64,000 nucleotides of DNA from Plantibacter elymi (nom. nud.) (GCF_900177795.1 NZ_FXWJ01000002.1:1-64000); one strand, 5' to 3'; positions 1 through 7,852 are shown, counted from the stretch's first letter. The notes: generated by a model not told the origin, from the sequence alone. Numbers and translations are program-made.

Positions 1-1010
1 AGCGGACGGTCCAGCTTGCGACGAACGACGCCGAGCGTCTCGTCAATGACGCGCCGGCCGTGCTGGCGTCGCTGGAGGCAGGCCGGATCTCGGCGCGGCA
101 TGCGCAGGTGATCACCGACCAGCTCTGCGACGTCCCTGCTGCTGGGCGGGCGGCGTTCCTCGAACAGGTGCTGCCGGTCGCGGAGAGCGCGACCGCTTCG
201 TACCTTCGGCAACGCGCCCGCGTCTTGCGCGAGCGCCTGCACCCCGAATCGATCACCGCACGAGCAACCCGCTCGGAGGCCGACCGCCGGGTCGAGTTCG
301 AGCCCGCGGCCGACGGCATGGCGTGGGTGCACCTGTTCACCACGGCCCCGATCGCGCAGGGGCTCATCGAGCGGGTCGAAGCCGCCGCCGCCGAGTCACG
401 CAAGGCGGGCGACACCCGCACCTGCGCCCAGCTCCAGGCGGACGCCCTCGCGGCACTCGCCCTCACCGGCGTGACTCCGGAAGATGTGATGTCGAGCCCG
501 GTGCTTCCGCACCCGATCGAGGTCCAGGACCACATCAAGCCCACCGTGCAGATCACGGTCCCGGCGCTCACCATGGCCGGCGTCTCAGACGCCCCGGCGA
601 CGCTGAACGGCTACGGCCCGATCGACCCGGAGTCCGCCGCCCGCATCGCGGTGAACGCGCCGAGCTTCACCCGGATCCTTGTCCAGCCGGAAACCGGCGC
701 GGTCCTTTCCGTCGGGCGGAATCAGTACCGCGTCCCGGCCGACCTCCAACGCGCGGTCCGGCTTCGGGACGGCACCTGTCGGGCACCGGGGTGCGGCAGG
801 CGCGCCAGGGCCTGCGACCTCGATCATTCGGTCGCATGGGAGGACGGCGGGGCGACAGATGTCGGCAATCTCGCCTGCCTCTGCCGACATCACCATCGCA
901 TGAAACATCTCCCGGGATGGAACCTCGACCACCAGCCGGGCGGGGTCCTCGACTGGACGACACCCGACGGCAAACACCACCGGACCGAACCAGACCCCGC
1001 ACCGTTCTGA
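1..1010 (+). CDS. DUF222 / HNH endonuclease domain protein (13E12 repeat family), 5' end outside window
   Basis: The reading frame is open from base 3, so this is the 3' part (335 visible residues) of a gene that starts left of the window. The first two thirds are a DUF222-type helical region. The last ~80 residues form an HNH nuclease domain: CRAPGCGRR supplies the first cysteines, DLDHS the central histidine pair, and NLACLCRHHHRMKH the last HNH helix. Proteins of this family occur in many copies in Microbacteriaceae and mycobacteria. Nuclease activity is inferred from the HNH fold, and their cellular role is not established. The stop codon lies only 7 bases before the first copy of a palindromic repeat, a context that could be meaningful because short mobile repeats and HNH enzymes can be functionally linked. 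No truncation is visible at the 3' end. Confidence 0.9.
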   Translation, partial: RTVQLATNDAERLVNDAPAVLASLEAGRISARHAQVITDQLCDVPAAGRAAFLEQVLPVAESATASYLRQRARVLRERLHPESITARATRSEADRRVEFEPAADGMAWVHLFTTAPIAQGLIERVEAAAAESRKAGDTRTCAQLQADALAALALTGVTPEDVMSSPVLPHPIEVQDHIKPTVQITVPALTMAGVSDAPATLNGYGPIDPESAARIAVNAPSFTRILVQPETGAVLSVGRNQYRVPADLQRAVRLRDGTCRAPGCGRRARACDLDHSVAWEDGGATDVGNLACLCRHHHRMKHLPGWNLDHQPGGVLDWTTPDGKHHRTEPDPAPF

Positions 1011-1017
1011 CCTCCAC

Positions 1018-1357
1018 CGGTCCCTGAGCCTGTCGAAGGGTTCCTCGTGGGCACTTCGACAAGCTCAGTGACCGGGAACAGTCTGTCCGCACCGTTTCGG
1101 TCCTCGAGCCGTGCCGTACTTCGACAAGCTCAGTGACCGGGAACAGTCTGTCCGCACCGTTTCGGTCCTCGAGCCGTGCCGTGCTTCGACAAGCTCACTG
1201 ACCGGAAGGAGATCACCGTGACCGTTCCGGACCCTGAGCCTGTCGAAGGGCACTCGGGTGGCGCTGCCTCGGTGGGCGGGAGAGGTGTGCCCGGGAGACG
1301 CCGGTCCCTGAGCCTGTCGAAGGGTTGCCCATTGGCGCGTCGACAAGCTCGGTGATC
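1018..1357. repeat. Cluster of REP-like palindromic repeats
   Basis: This gene-free stretch holds seven copies of one ~22-bp element in both orientations. Forward copies (CGGTCCCTGAGCCTGTCGAA plus GGG) lie at 1018-1040, 1228-1250 and 1302-1324. Reverse copies (CTTCGACAAGCTCAGTGACC plus GG) lie at 1054-1075, 1119-1140, 1184-1205 and, degenerate, 1340-1357. Forward and reverse neighbours can fold into ~20-bp hairpins, for example 1018-1075 and 1302-1357. The same element recurs at 28888-29053. The organisation resembles bacterial REP elements. No gene is credible in 1011-1441. Confidence 0.85.
1053..1182. repeat. Perfect 65-bp tandem duplication
   Basis: Bases 1053-1117 and 1118-1182 are identical over 65 bases. 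Each unit begins with a reverse copy of the palindromic element and continues through a spacer containing GAACAGTCTGTCCGCACCG. A third, partial copy begins at 1183 and diverges within ~20 bases. The perfect identity indicates recent slippage or unequal recombination. Confidence 0.9.
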
Positions 1358-1400
1358 TGAAGGAGTCAGCCGGACACGCTCGGTCCCGAGGCGACACCTG

Positions 1401-1434
1401 TCTCGGACAGCTGTCCGAGAAGTCGTGGTACACT
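1401..1434 (+). promoter_or_regulatory. TetR-type operator palindrome and -10 box of the regulator gene
   Basis: Bases 1401-1420 form a perfect 20-bp palindrome, TCTCGGACAGCTGTCCGAGA. It is followed by a -10-like TACACT at 1429-1434, and the ATG at 1442 lies 7 bases further on, so the mRNA is probably leaderless. The palindrome covers the expected -35 region, consistent with autorepression by the adjacent TetR-family protein. The operator role is inferred from symmetry and position. Confidence 0.7.
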
Positions 1435-1441
1435 GGTGGGA

Positions 1442-2167
1442 ATGCCTCGCACATCAGGAGTTCCCGCCCTCGGTGTCGAGCAGTCCACCACTGAACGTCC
1501 CGCTCCGCCGTCGCGCGTCGAGCGCTTCGCCCCCGTCCTCCGAGTGACGGGCGACCCCCGTGCCGAGCGCACCAGGCAGACGATCTTCGACGCCGTCGCC
1601 ACCATCCTGGCCGGTCGACCGGAGCGCGTGTCCGTCGGCGACATCGTCCGGGTCGCCGGCATCAGCCGGAGTTCGTTCTACGCCCACTTCTCCAGCCTCG
1701 ACGACCTCACCGCGGCCTACCTGCGGGTGCAGTTCGCCGGCCTTGCCGCGTCCGGCGCCGCGGTGCGTCCCGCAGGGGAGTCGCTGGGCAGCGCCGAGCG
1801 CGCCCGCGAAGCCTACCGACGCCTCGTCGCCCAGCTCCTCGAAGACGCACCGCTCTATTCGAGCGTGCTCGAGCTCCCCGTCGCCCGCGGTGCGTTCGAC
1901 GACCTCGTCGGCGAGCACGCCGACCACCTCATCGGCTCGCTGCTCGAGCGCACCGAGGTCCCGGTCGGTATCCCGGCGGGCCTGGTCTCCGCCTATGTCG
2001 CCGGTGGCACGCTCTCCCTCGTCGACGGCTGGCGCCGCGGACGCATCGACGTCTCGGACGACGAGCTGGTCGATGCCCTGGTCGCCTTGCTGCCCGCCTG
2101 GCTGCTCGACGAACGACCCGTCGGCGCATCGCCGCCCCCACCGACCCCCGAACCATCCGGCCGCTGA
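1442..2167 (+). CDS. TetR/AcrR family transcriptional regulator
   Basis: This is a 241-residue protein with a TetR-type helix-turn-helix at about residues 41-95 (ERTRQTIFDAVATIL, then VSVGDIVRVAGISRSSFYAH). The helical C-terminal ligand/dimerisation domain is not specific enough to name a ligand. ATG at 1442 is preferred over the in-frame GTG at 1436 because a good -10 box ends 7 bases before it and there is no clear Shine-Dalgarno. The upstream perfect palindrome suggests autoregulation. No divergent target gene is present: the neighbours are the repeat patch and carD, which has its own ribosome binding site. The C-terminus is rich in proline, without sign of truncation. Confidence 0.9.
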   Translation: MPRTSGVPALGVEQSTTERPAPPSRVERFAPVLRVTGDPRAERTRQTIFDAVATILAGRPERVSVGDIVRVAGISRSSFYAHFSSLDDLTAAYLRVQFAGLAASGAAVRPAGESLGSAERAREAYRRLVAQLLEDAPLYSSVLELPVARGAFDDLVGEHADHLIGSLLERTEVPVGIPAGLVSAYVAGGTLSLVDGWRRGRIDVSDDELVDALVALLPAWLLDERPVGASPPPPTPEPSGR

Positions 2168-2232
2168 GCCGCCGGAGCACGACGACGCCGGTGCGCGAGT
2201 ACCGGTGACGACCTGAGAAGAGAAGAGGAACC

Positions 2233-2748
2233 ATGCAGTTCATCGTTGGAGAGACCCTGGTCTACCCGCACCACGGAGCGGTCACCATCACCGAGTTGTC
2301 GAAGGTGACGATCAAGGGTGTCGAGCAGGACGTCATGACGCTTCGCGTGCACACGTCCGAGCTCACCATCAAGCTGCCGATCGCGAACGCCGACCTCGTT
2401 GGTGTGCGCGACGTCATCGACCACGACGGCGTCCAGGCCGTCTACGGCGTGCTCCGCGAGCCGTTCGTCGAGGAGCCCGGCAACTGGTCGCGTCGATACA
2501 AGGCCAACCAGGAGAAGATGGCCAGTGGCAACGTCCACCGCGTCGGCGAGGTCGTCCGCGACCTGTGGCGTCGCGACCAGGACAGCGGTGTGTCGGCCGG
2601 CGAGAAGCGCATGCTCCAGAAGGCGCGCCAGGTGCTCGTCTCCGAACTCGCGCTCGCGCAGTCGATGACCGATGAAGAGGCGTCCGCGGGCCTCGACGAG
2701 GTGCTCGCCTCGTCGATCGCGACCCCCGAGGCCGTCGCAGCCAAGTAG
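2233..2748 (+). CDS. carD: CarD/CdnL family RNA polymerase-binding regulator
   Basis: This 171-residue protein has an N-terminal RNA-polymerase interaction (Tudor-like) module beginning QFIVGETLVYPHHGAVTI, followed by the helical C-terminal DNA-binding part (WSRRYKANQEKM, EKRMLQKARQVLVSEL). CarD proteins bind the polymerase beta subunit and stabilise the open complex at many promoters, including rRNA promoters. The length fits the actinobacterial family (about 160-175 residues). A purine-rich ribosome binding site (GAGAAGAGAAGAGG) precedes the ATG. It is followed at once by a strong hairpin terminator, so the gene is probably monocistronic. Confidence 0.95.
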   Translation: MQFIVGETLVYPHHGAVTITELSKVTIKGVEQDVMTLRVHTSELTIKLPIANADLVGVRDVIDHDGVQAVYGVLREPFVEEPGNWSRRYKANQEKMASGNVHRVGEVVRDLWRRDQDSGVSAGEKRMLQKARQVLVSELALAQSMTDEEASAGLDEVLASSIATPEAVAAK

Positions 2749-2760
2749 GACCCCTGCAGA

Positions 2761-2797
2761 CGAAGAGCGCCCCGCCGGTTCGGCGGGGCGCTCTTCG
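2761..2797. terminator. Bidirectional hairpin terminator between carD and the DUF2510 gene
   Basis: A perfect 17-bp stem (2761-2777 with 2781-2797) encloses the 3-base loop GTT between two convergent genes. It lacks a long T tract, as is common in high-GC actinobacteria, but the stem is strong and ideally placed to end both transcripts. Confidence 0.85.
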
Positions 2798-2814
2798 TCG
2801 TCGTGGAAGCTGCC

Positions 2815-3213
2815 TCAGCCCCCGGTGTTGCCGCTGATGATCGCCAGCACGCCGACGACCGCGATGGCGATGATGGGGCCGAACGACAGGGCGGCCTTGG
2901 TGATCGTCCAGGCGCGGCTCTCGCGTTCCGGAGCCGGCAGTTCGGCGGGCGACACGTAGACCGGAGCCTGCCCACCGTCGCCGGACGCGCCGCCGCTGAG
3001 CTGCAGCACCCGTGTGTCCGTCCAAGCTCGTCCGTCGAAGTGGACCTGGCGTTCCTCGTCGGTCGGGTGCGGGTACCAGCCGGCGGCTTCGGCCTGCGAC
3101 GGCTTGTCCCGCTGGAACCGCAGCACCCTCGAGTCGCCCCAGGTCTCGCCGTCGAAGTGGAGTTCCTTCGTCGGGTCGTCGGGGTGCGGGTACCAGCCTG
3201 CGGTCGTAGCCAT
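2815..3213 (-). CDS. Small membrane protein with two DUF2510 motifs
   Basis: This is a 132-residue protein with two tandem DUF2510 units, WYPHPDDPTKELHFDGETW and WYPHPTDEERQVHFDGRAW. A C-terminal hydrophobic segment (SFGPIIAIAVVGVLAIISG) predicts a membrane anchor with the repeats probably cytoplasmic. DUF2510 repeats are typical of actinobacterial membrane proteins of unknown function, so no function is assigned. A -10-like CATACT (minus strand, 3220-3225) ends 6 bases before the ATG, suggesting a leaderless mRNA. Confidence 0.88.
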   Translation of the reverse strand: MATTAGWYPHPDDPTKELHFDGETWGDSRVLRFQRDKPSQAEAAGWYPHPTDEERQVHFDGRAWTDTRVLQLSGGASGDGGQAPVYVSPAELPAPERESRAWTITKAALSFGPIIAIAVVGVLAIISGNTGG

Positions 3214-3219
3214 CCCTCA

Positions 3220-3225
3220 AGTATG
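3220..3225 (-). promoter_or_regulatory. -10 box of the DUF2510 gene, leaderless type
   Basis: On the minus strand CATACT is followed by 6 bases and then the ATG at 3213, placing transcription start on or next to the start codon. No clear -35 hexamer is seen. Confidence 0.5.
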
Positions 3226-3280
3226 ACAGCGGGATCGGGGATGCCGAGACCGTCCGATGGGCGGCAGAATGGAGACAATC

Positions 3281-4120
3281 ATGACGACGACACCGCGACC
3301 TCGAGCCCCACGTCCACAGATCATCCTCGAGGTGGTCCGCAGTTCCTGGGTCACGCCGCACCTCGTGCGCCTCACCCTCGGCGGTCCCGGCTTCGCCGAC
3401 TTCCAGCCCAAGGACGCCACCGACAGCTACGTGAAGATCTCCTTCGCCAAGCCCGAACTCGGCCTCGAGCCGCCGTACGACCTCGCGGCGCTCCGCGAGA
3501 CGCTGGCACCCGCCGACCTCCCGGTCACCCGCACCTACACGGTGCGACGCGTGGATCAGGCGGCGGGCACCATCGACATCGACTTCGTGGTGCACGGCGA
3601 CGAGGGGATCGCCGGCCCGTGGGCCGCTGCCGCGCAGCCGGGAGACCGCGTCGTGCTCGCCGGCCCCGGGGGTGCCTACCGGCCCGACCCGACCGCCGAC
3701 TGGCACCTCTTCGCGGGCGACGAGTCGGCGATCCCCGCGATCGCCGCCGCCCTCGAGGCGCTCCCGGCGGACGCGAAAGGGCTTGCGTTCCTCGAGATCG
3801 GTGGCCGGGACGACCTCGTCGACCTCGACCACCCGTCCGGGGTGCAGCTGATCTGGGTCGGCCGTGCGGCCCGCGACGAATCGACGGCCGCGCTCCTGGC
3901 GACCGCCATCACCGGACACCCGTGGCCCGACGGACGCGTGCAGGTCTTCGCCCATGGCGAGCGGGAGTCGATGAAGGCGTTGCGCGAGGTGTTCCTCACC
4001 CAACGAGGGCTCGACCGCTCCCAGCTCTCACTGTCCGGGTACTGGGCCTACGGACGCACGGAGGACCGTTTCCAGGCGGAGAAGCGCGAACCGATCGGGG
4101 TCGTCCTGCCGACCTCGTGA
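3281..4120 (+). CDS. Siderophore-interacting protein (FAD/NAD(P)H ferric-siderophore reductase family)
   Basis: This 279-residue protein has the SIP layout. An N-terminal FAD-binding barrel carries the RTYTVRRVD motif and the GIAGPWAAAAQPGDRV segment. A C-terminal NAD(P)H-binding SIP domain includes HLFAGDESAIPAIAAALEAL and ends with SGYWAYGRTEDRF. Members such as ViuB and YqjH reduce ferric siderophores in the cytoplasm to release iron. ATG at 3281 is chosen because GGAG lies 6 bases upstream; in-frame ATGs at 3257 and 3269 lack such a site. No siderophore uptake genes adjoin it, and no recognisable DtxR box was identified, so iron control is only an expectation. Confidence 0.9.
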   Translation: MTTTPRPRAPRPQIILEVVRSSWVTPHLVRLTLGGPGFADFQPKDATDSYVKISFAKPELGLEPPYDLAALRETLAPADLPVTRTYTVRRVDQAAGTIDIDFVVHGDEGIAGPWAAAAQPGDRVVLAGPGGAYRPDPTADWHLFAGDESAIPAIAAALEALPADAKGLAFLEIGGRDDLVDLDHPSGVQLIWVGRAARDESTAALLATAITGHPWPDGRVQVFAHGERESMKALREVFLTQRGLDRSQLSLSGYWAYGRTEDRFQAEKREPIGVVLPTS

Positions 4121-4163
4121 CGCCCGCCCCGCCCCGGCGCCGCGCTGCGGGCGCGCGCGGGAC

Positions 4164-5162
4164 TCAGTGCGAGGGGTCGGCCGGCTTGTTCCGCGTCCGG
4201 CGCACCCGCGACGGACGCTCGACGCGTGCGCGGATGTCCGGGGGAACGAGGTCGAGCAGCTGATCGCGTCGCAACGGGAGGTCGAGCAGGCTGAGTTTCA
4301 TCCGGCCCTTGCGCGAGTGCCGGCTCGGGTCGAGACGGACGACGTTGGCTGCGTCGCGCACGAGCCGGACGGTCACGACCGCGCCGCTCGCGACATCGGC
4401 GAGGACCTGGCCGTCGATCTCGACGGCGGCCTGCTTGGTCGCCGTCCCGATCGAGAACTGCAGACGCTCCGCCGGCCCAAGGATGAATGATCGGTCGATG
4501 CCCGACATCGGGGCGACCGGTGTCACAACGGTGGCGGCGACGGCGGGGGAGAGCACCGGCCCGCCGGCCGCGTAGTTGTAGGCCGTCGATCCGGTCGGGG
4601 TGGCGATCACGATCGCATCGGCTTTGAAGTACCCGTAGGCGGTGCCGTCCACGGCGAGGTCGGCCATGACCACGCCGGTTCCCGGGCGCCGGGCGATGGA
4701 CACGTCGTTGAAGGCGAGGAGATGGGCGACCTGCTCGCCGGTGGTGATCGTCACTTCGAGGCCGTGGTGCGGTTCGAGGGAGAACTCGTTGTCGCTGACC
4801 CGTTGGAGCGCCTCCGCGAGTGCGGCCGGTTCGACCTCCACGAGGAAGCCGACGTTGCCGTAGTTGACGCCGAGCACCGGTGCGGATCGGCCGGCGAGCA
4901 GCCGCATCGCCCCGAGCATCGTGCCGTCGCCGCCCATCGCCACGGCGACGTCGACCGACGACGCGAAGGCGTCCTCGTCGAGCAGTTCGACGTCGTCGCC
5001 GAGCCGGTTGGCCTCCGCACGGAGTCCGACGAGGCGCGCGCCGTGTTCGAGCTGCCATGAGCGGAGGATGCGGACGGAGTCGTCGATGTTCTTCGTCGGG
5101 TGCGTGATGAGGCCGATCGTCATCGACGGCCCGGTGGGGTGCTTCGTGCGAGTGGTGGTCAC
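4164..5162 (-). CDS. nadK: NAD kinase
   Basis: NAD kinase phosphorylates NAD to NADP using ATP or polyphosphate. The 332-residue protein carries the family motifs in order: GGDGT at residues 77-81, NYGNVGFL, FNDV (the catalytic/substrate-binding acidic motif) and the TPTGSTAYNYAAGGP glycine-rich motif. GTG at 5162 is preferred because a -10-like TATGCT ends 6 bases upstream; the alternative ATG at 5123 has no ribosome binding site, though it would fit the conserved start of the family (MTIGLITH). Adjacent genes are unrelated. In other actinobacteria nadK often neighbours recN and tlyA, which are absent here. Confidence 0.95.
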   Translation of the reverse strand: MTTTRTKHPTGPSMTIGLITHPTKNIDDSVRILRSWQLEHGARLVGLRAEANRLGDDVELLDEDAFASSVDVAVAMGGDGTMLGAMRLLAGRSAPVLGVNYGNVGFLVEVEPAALAEALQRVSDNEFSLEPHHGLEVTITTGEQVAHLLAFNDVSIARRPGTGVVMADLAVDGTAYGYFKADAIVIATPTGSTAYNYAAGGPVLSPAVAATVVTPVAPMSGIDRSFILGPAERLQFSIGTATKQAAVEIDGQVLADVASGAVVTVRLVRDAANVVRLDPSRHSRKGRMKLSLLDLPLRRDQLLDLVPPDIRARVERPSRVRRTRNKPADPSH

Positions 5163-5168
5163 CCGTCG

Positions 5169-5174
5169 AGCATA
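5169..5174 (-). promoter_or_regulatory. -10 box of nadK, leaderless type
   Basis: TATGCT on the minus strand is separated by 6 bases from the GTG at 5162, so transcription should begin at or near the start codon. No convincing -35 hexamer is visible. Confidence 0.5.
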
Positions 5175-5321
5175 GGCCGATCGCCTGACAGCGCGACCGG
5201 GACCCGGCAGCCAGCGGGCAGCGGCGGGCCTCGCGGCCGACGCGCGCCGGGCAGCGTTTGGGATACTGGAGGGAGCCGGTCCGCCGTGATCCTCGCGGGG
5301 CGCCGAGCGTGGAGGAACGAC

Positions 5322-6095
5322 ATGAGCGATGTGACCGAGCACCCTGGCCGACCACGGCGGGCGGGGCGGCTGAAGCCGATCCTCATCGGACTCCTCGGCG
5401 CGGTGCTCGTGATCGTCCTCGGGTTCGTCGTCTGGACCCAGATCGTCATGCAGGGCACCCGTCCCGCCGCACTCACGGTGTGGGAGGATCCGGCGGTCTC
5501 CGTCACCGACGTCGGCGACGCGGTGGTCCTCGCCCCGACCGCGGACGCCGAGCGTCCGGCCTCCGGTATCGGTCTCGTCTTCATCCCCGGCGCGAAGGTC
5601 GACCCCTACGCCTACCTGTACAAGCTGTCCGGCGTCGTCGAGGAGGCCGGTGTGACCGTGGTCATCACGAAGCCGACGCTCAACCTGGCGTTCTTCGACC
5701 AACGGCCGCTGGAGACGTTCACCGCCGCCGCCCCGGACGTCGACACCTGGTTCGTCGGCGGCCACTCACTCGGTGGGGTGCGCGCCTGCCAGCTCGCGGA
5801 GGATCCCGCGGTGACGGGTCTCGTCCTGTTCGGGAGTTACTGCGCGAACGACCTCTCCGGCTCGGCCCTGGAGGTGCTGAGCCTCGCGGGGAGCGACGAC
5901 GGACTGAGCACCCCGGAGAAGGTCGCCGACGCGCGCGTCCGGCTGCCCGCTGACGCGACGATGATCGAGATCGAGGGGGCGAACCACGCGAGCTTCGGTG
6001 ACTACGGAGTGCAGCCCGGTGACGGCTCGGCGACGATCTCCAGTGATGAGGCCCGCTCCGAGATCACGCGGGATCTGGTCGAGCTGCTCGGCTGA
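5322..6095 (+). CDS. Membrane-anchored alpha/beta hydrolase
   Basis: This 257-residue protein has an N-terminal transmembrane anchor at about residues 17-40 (LKPILIGLLGAVLVIVLGFV) and an extracytoplasmic alpha/beta-hydrolase domain. The nucleophile elbow GHSLGG lies at residues 147-152 (Ser149), and a C-terminal GANHASFGDYG supplies the candidate catalytic histidine. The substrate cannot be predicted. The ATG follows GGAGG by 6 bases; upstream in-frame codons would add a low-complexity extension without a ribosome site. It is divergent from nadK and shares no evident pathway with its neighbours. Confidence 0.85.
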   Translation: MSDVTEHPGRPRRAGRLKPILIGLLGAVLVIVLGFVVWTQIVMQGTRPAALTVWEDPAVSVTDVGDAVVLAPTADAERPASGIGLVFIPGAKVDPYAYLYKLSGVVEEAGVTVVITKPTLNLAFFDQRPLETFTAAAPDVDTWFVGGHSLGGVRACQLAEDPAVTGLVLFGSYCANDLSGSALEVLSLAGSDDGLSTPEKVADARVRLPADATMIEIEGANHASFGDYGVQPGDGSATISSDEARSEITRDLVELLG

Positions 6096-6137
6096 GCGTC
6101 GGGGGTGGGCCCCAGTGTTCAGCAGGGATACTGACGA

Positions 6138-6599
6138 TCAGCCCTTCGGGACCGGCGGCCCGACGACGAGCAGGGTCGTGAAGACGGCGACGACCACGAG
6201 GCCACCGACGACCACGAGCAGGATCGGGTGTCGGACGAGCCAGCGCGTCAGGCGGTCGAGCACGCGCTGGTCGCGCGGGTCGGCGCCCGCCTCACGGCGC
6301 CACGTCCCGTCGAGTCGGCCGGTGCGGTCCGCCCAGAGGTCGAAGGGGATGGTCGCGTACGGGACGACGGCGCTCACGAGGCCCACGAGGATCGTGCCGA
6401 TGGGCCAGCGTTGGTTGATCCCGATGAGCAGGACCGTCGCGCCGTAGACGAGGAACACGAAGCCGTGCAGCGCGCCACCGATGCTCACGCCGACGTCGGT
6501 CGTCTTCGTGACGTACTTGAGGATCATCCCGATGATGAGGAGGGACCAGGTGATCGCCTCGGCGATCGCGATCAGGCGGAAGAGGCGGCGCGGCGACAC
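6138..6599 (-). CDS. DUF3817 family integral membrane protein
   Basis: The 153-residue protein has a DUF3817 core (RLFRLIAIAEAITWSLLIIG, ALHGFVFLVYGATVLLIGIN, ATIPFDLWADR) with three hydrophobic segments, and an additional C-terminal membrane helix (HPILLVVVGGLVVVAVFTTLL). GTG at 6599 is chosen because GGAG lies 5 bases upstream; longer versions would read into the intergenic region. The function of DUF3817 proteins is unknown. Confidence 0.85.
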   Translation of the reverse strand: MSPRRLFRLIAIAEAITWSLLIIGMILKYVTKTTDVGVSIGGALHGFVFLVYGATVLLIGINQRWPIGTILVGLVSAVVPYATIPFDLWADRTGRLDGTWRREAGADPRDQRVLDRLTRWLVRHPILLVVVGGLVVVAVFTTLLVVGPPVPKG

Positions 6600-6722
6600 A
6601 GGGGCTCCAAGGCTCGGGGTGCAGGTCTTCCAGCTTGCCAGGGACGGCTGAGAGGGTGCTCCCAGCGGGTGTCCGGTTCTGCCACCCTGGGTGGATCGGG
6701 AATACCCGTCGGAGTGACGGGG

Positions 6723-6752
6723 TTCACCGATATGTATGCAAACACATACAAT
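6723..6752 (+). promoter_or_regulatory. Promoter of the luciferase-like gene with an operator-like inverted repeat
   Basis: A -35-like TTCACC (6723-6728) and a good -10 TACAAT (6747-6752) are 18 bp apart. Between and over them lies TGTATG-N6-CATACA (6733-6750), an AT-rich inverted repeat that stands out in this high-GC background and would be blocked by a bound dimeric repressor of the MarR, GntR or TetR kind. No such regulator gene is adjacent, so the repressor is unknown. Confidence 0.65.
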
Positions 6753-6796
6753 CGTCGTGACAGCCCGCGGCGAGCCACACGACGTTGGAGAACCCC

Positions 6797-7846
6797 ATGA
6801 CCACACCCCTCGAGTTCGGCATCGACACCTTCGGTGACGTCACGGTCGACGCCGACGGCGCACCACTGTCCCAGGCGCAGGTCCTGCGCAACGTCGTGGA
6901 GCAGGGCGTCCATGCCGAGGCGGTCGGCCTCGACTTCATCGGGGTCGGGGAGCACCACCGTGAGGACTTCGCGGTCTCGTCACCCGAGGTCGTGCTGGCG
7001 GCGATCGCGGCCCGCACCGAGCGCATCCATCTCGGTTCCGCCGTCACGGTGCTGAGTTCCGATGACCCGGTTCGGGTCTACCAGCGCTTCGCGACGCTCG
7101 ACGGCATCTCCGGAGGGCGGGCCGAGGCCATCCTGGGCCGCGGATCCTTCACCGAGTCCTTCCCGCTCTTCGGGTACGAGCTGTCGCAGTACGAGGAGCT
7201 CTTCGAGGAGAAGCTCGAGCTGTTCGTCGCCCTCCTCGAGCAGGAACCGGTCACCTGGTCGGGCAAGACGCGCGCGCCGCTCCGGGAGCAGTCGGTCTAC
7301 CCCCGGGTGGAGCACGGGAAGCTGAGGACGTGGGTCGGTGTCGGCGGAAGCCCCGAGTCGGTCGTGCGGACCGCTCGATACGGCCTGCCGATGATGCTGG
7401 CCGTGATCGGCGGTGGGCCGCTGCGGTTCGCCCCCTTCGTCGACCTCTACCACCGCGCACTCGCGCAGTTCCAGCTGCCGACCCAGCCCGTCGGCATGCA
7501 CTCGCCTGCTCACATCGCCGAGACCGATGAGCTCGCGCAGGAGCAGCTCTGGCCGCATTACCGGGCGATGATGGACCGGATCGGCCGCGAGCGGGGCTGG
7601 AGCCCGATGACGCGGGGGCACTTCGAGCAGGAGGCCGGCCCGGAGGGTGCACTGTTCGTCGGTTCGCCTGAGACGGTCGCACGGAAGGTCGCGACCGCGG
7701 TCGACGGCTTGGGGCTGTCCCGCGTGGATCTGAAGATCAGCAACGGTTCGCTGTCGCACGAGCACCTCATGGACAGCATCGGACTGTACGGCTCCGCGGT
7801 CGTCCCGCGCGTCCGCGAACTGCTGACCGAGACCTCGACCGCCTGA
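6797..7846 (+). CDS. LLM class (luciferase-like) flavin-dependent oxidoreductase
   Basis: This 349-residue TIM-barrel flavoprotein of the bacterial luciferase-like monooxygenase superfamily is recognised by the N-terminal FGIDTFGDV segment, GLDFIGVGEHHREDFAVSSP, RIHLGSAVTVLSSDDPVRVYQ and the central LDGISGGRAEAILGRGSF motif. Such enzymes use reduced FMN or F420; the cofactor and substrate cannot be assigned from sequence alone. ATG at 6797 has GGAG 6 bases upstream. The promoter carries an inverted repeat, so expression is probably inducible. It is convergent with the histidine kinase gene, with a 6-base gap. Confidence 0.92.
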   Translation: MTTPLEFGIDTFGDVTVDADGAPLSQAQVLRNVVEQGVHAEAVGLDFIGVGEHHREDFAVSSPEVVLAAIAARTERIHLGSAVTVLSSDDPVRVYQRFATLDGISGGRAEAILGRGSFTESFPLFGYELSQYEELFEEKLELFVALLEQEPVTWSGKTRAPLREQSVYPRVEHGKLRTWVGVGGSPESVVRTARYGLPMMLAVIGGGPLRFAPFVDLYHRALAQFQLPTQPVGMHSPAHIAETDELAQEQLWPHYRAMMDRIGRERGWSPMTRGHFEQEAGPEGALFVGSPETVARKVATAVDGLGLSRVDLKISNGSLSHEHLMDSIGLYGSAVVPRVRELLTETSTA

Positions 7847-7852
7847 TCCGGT

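Noticed and set aside
1065-1454. Minus-strand open frame in the repeat patch
   Set aside because: Its product consists of repeated translations of the palindromic element and has no homologous features; no ribosome site.
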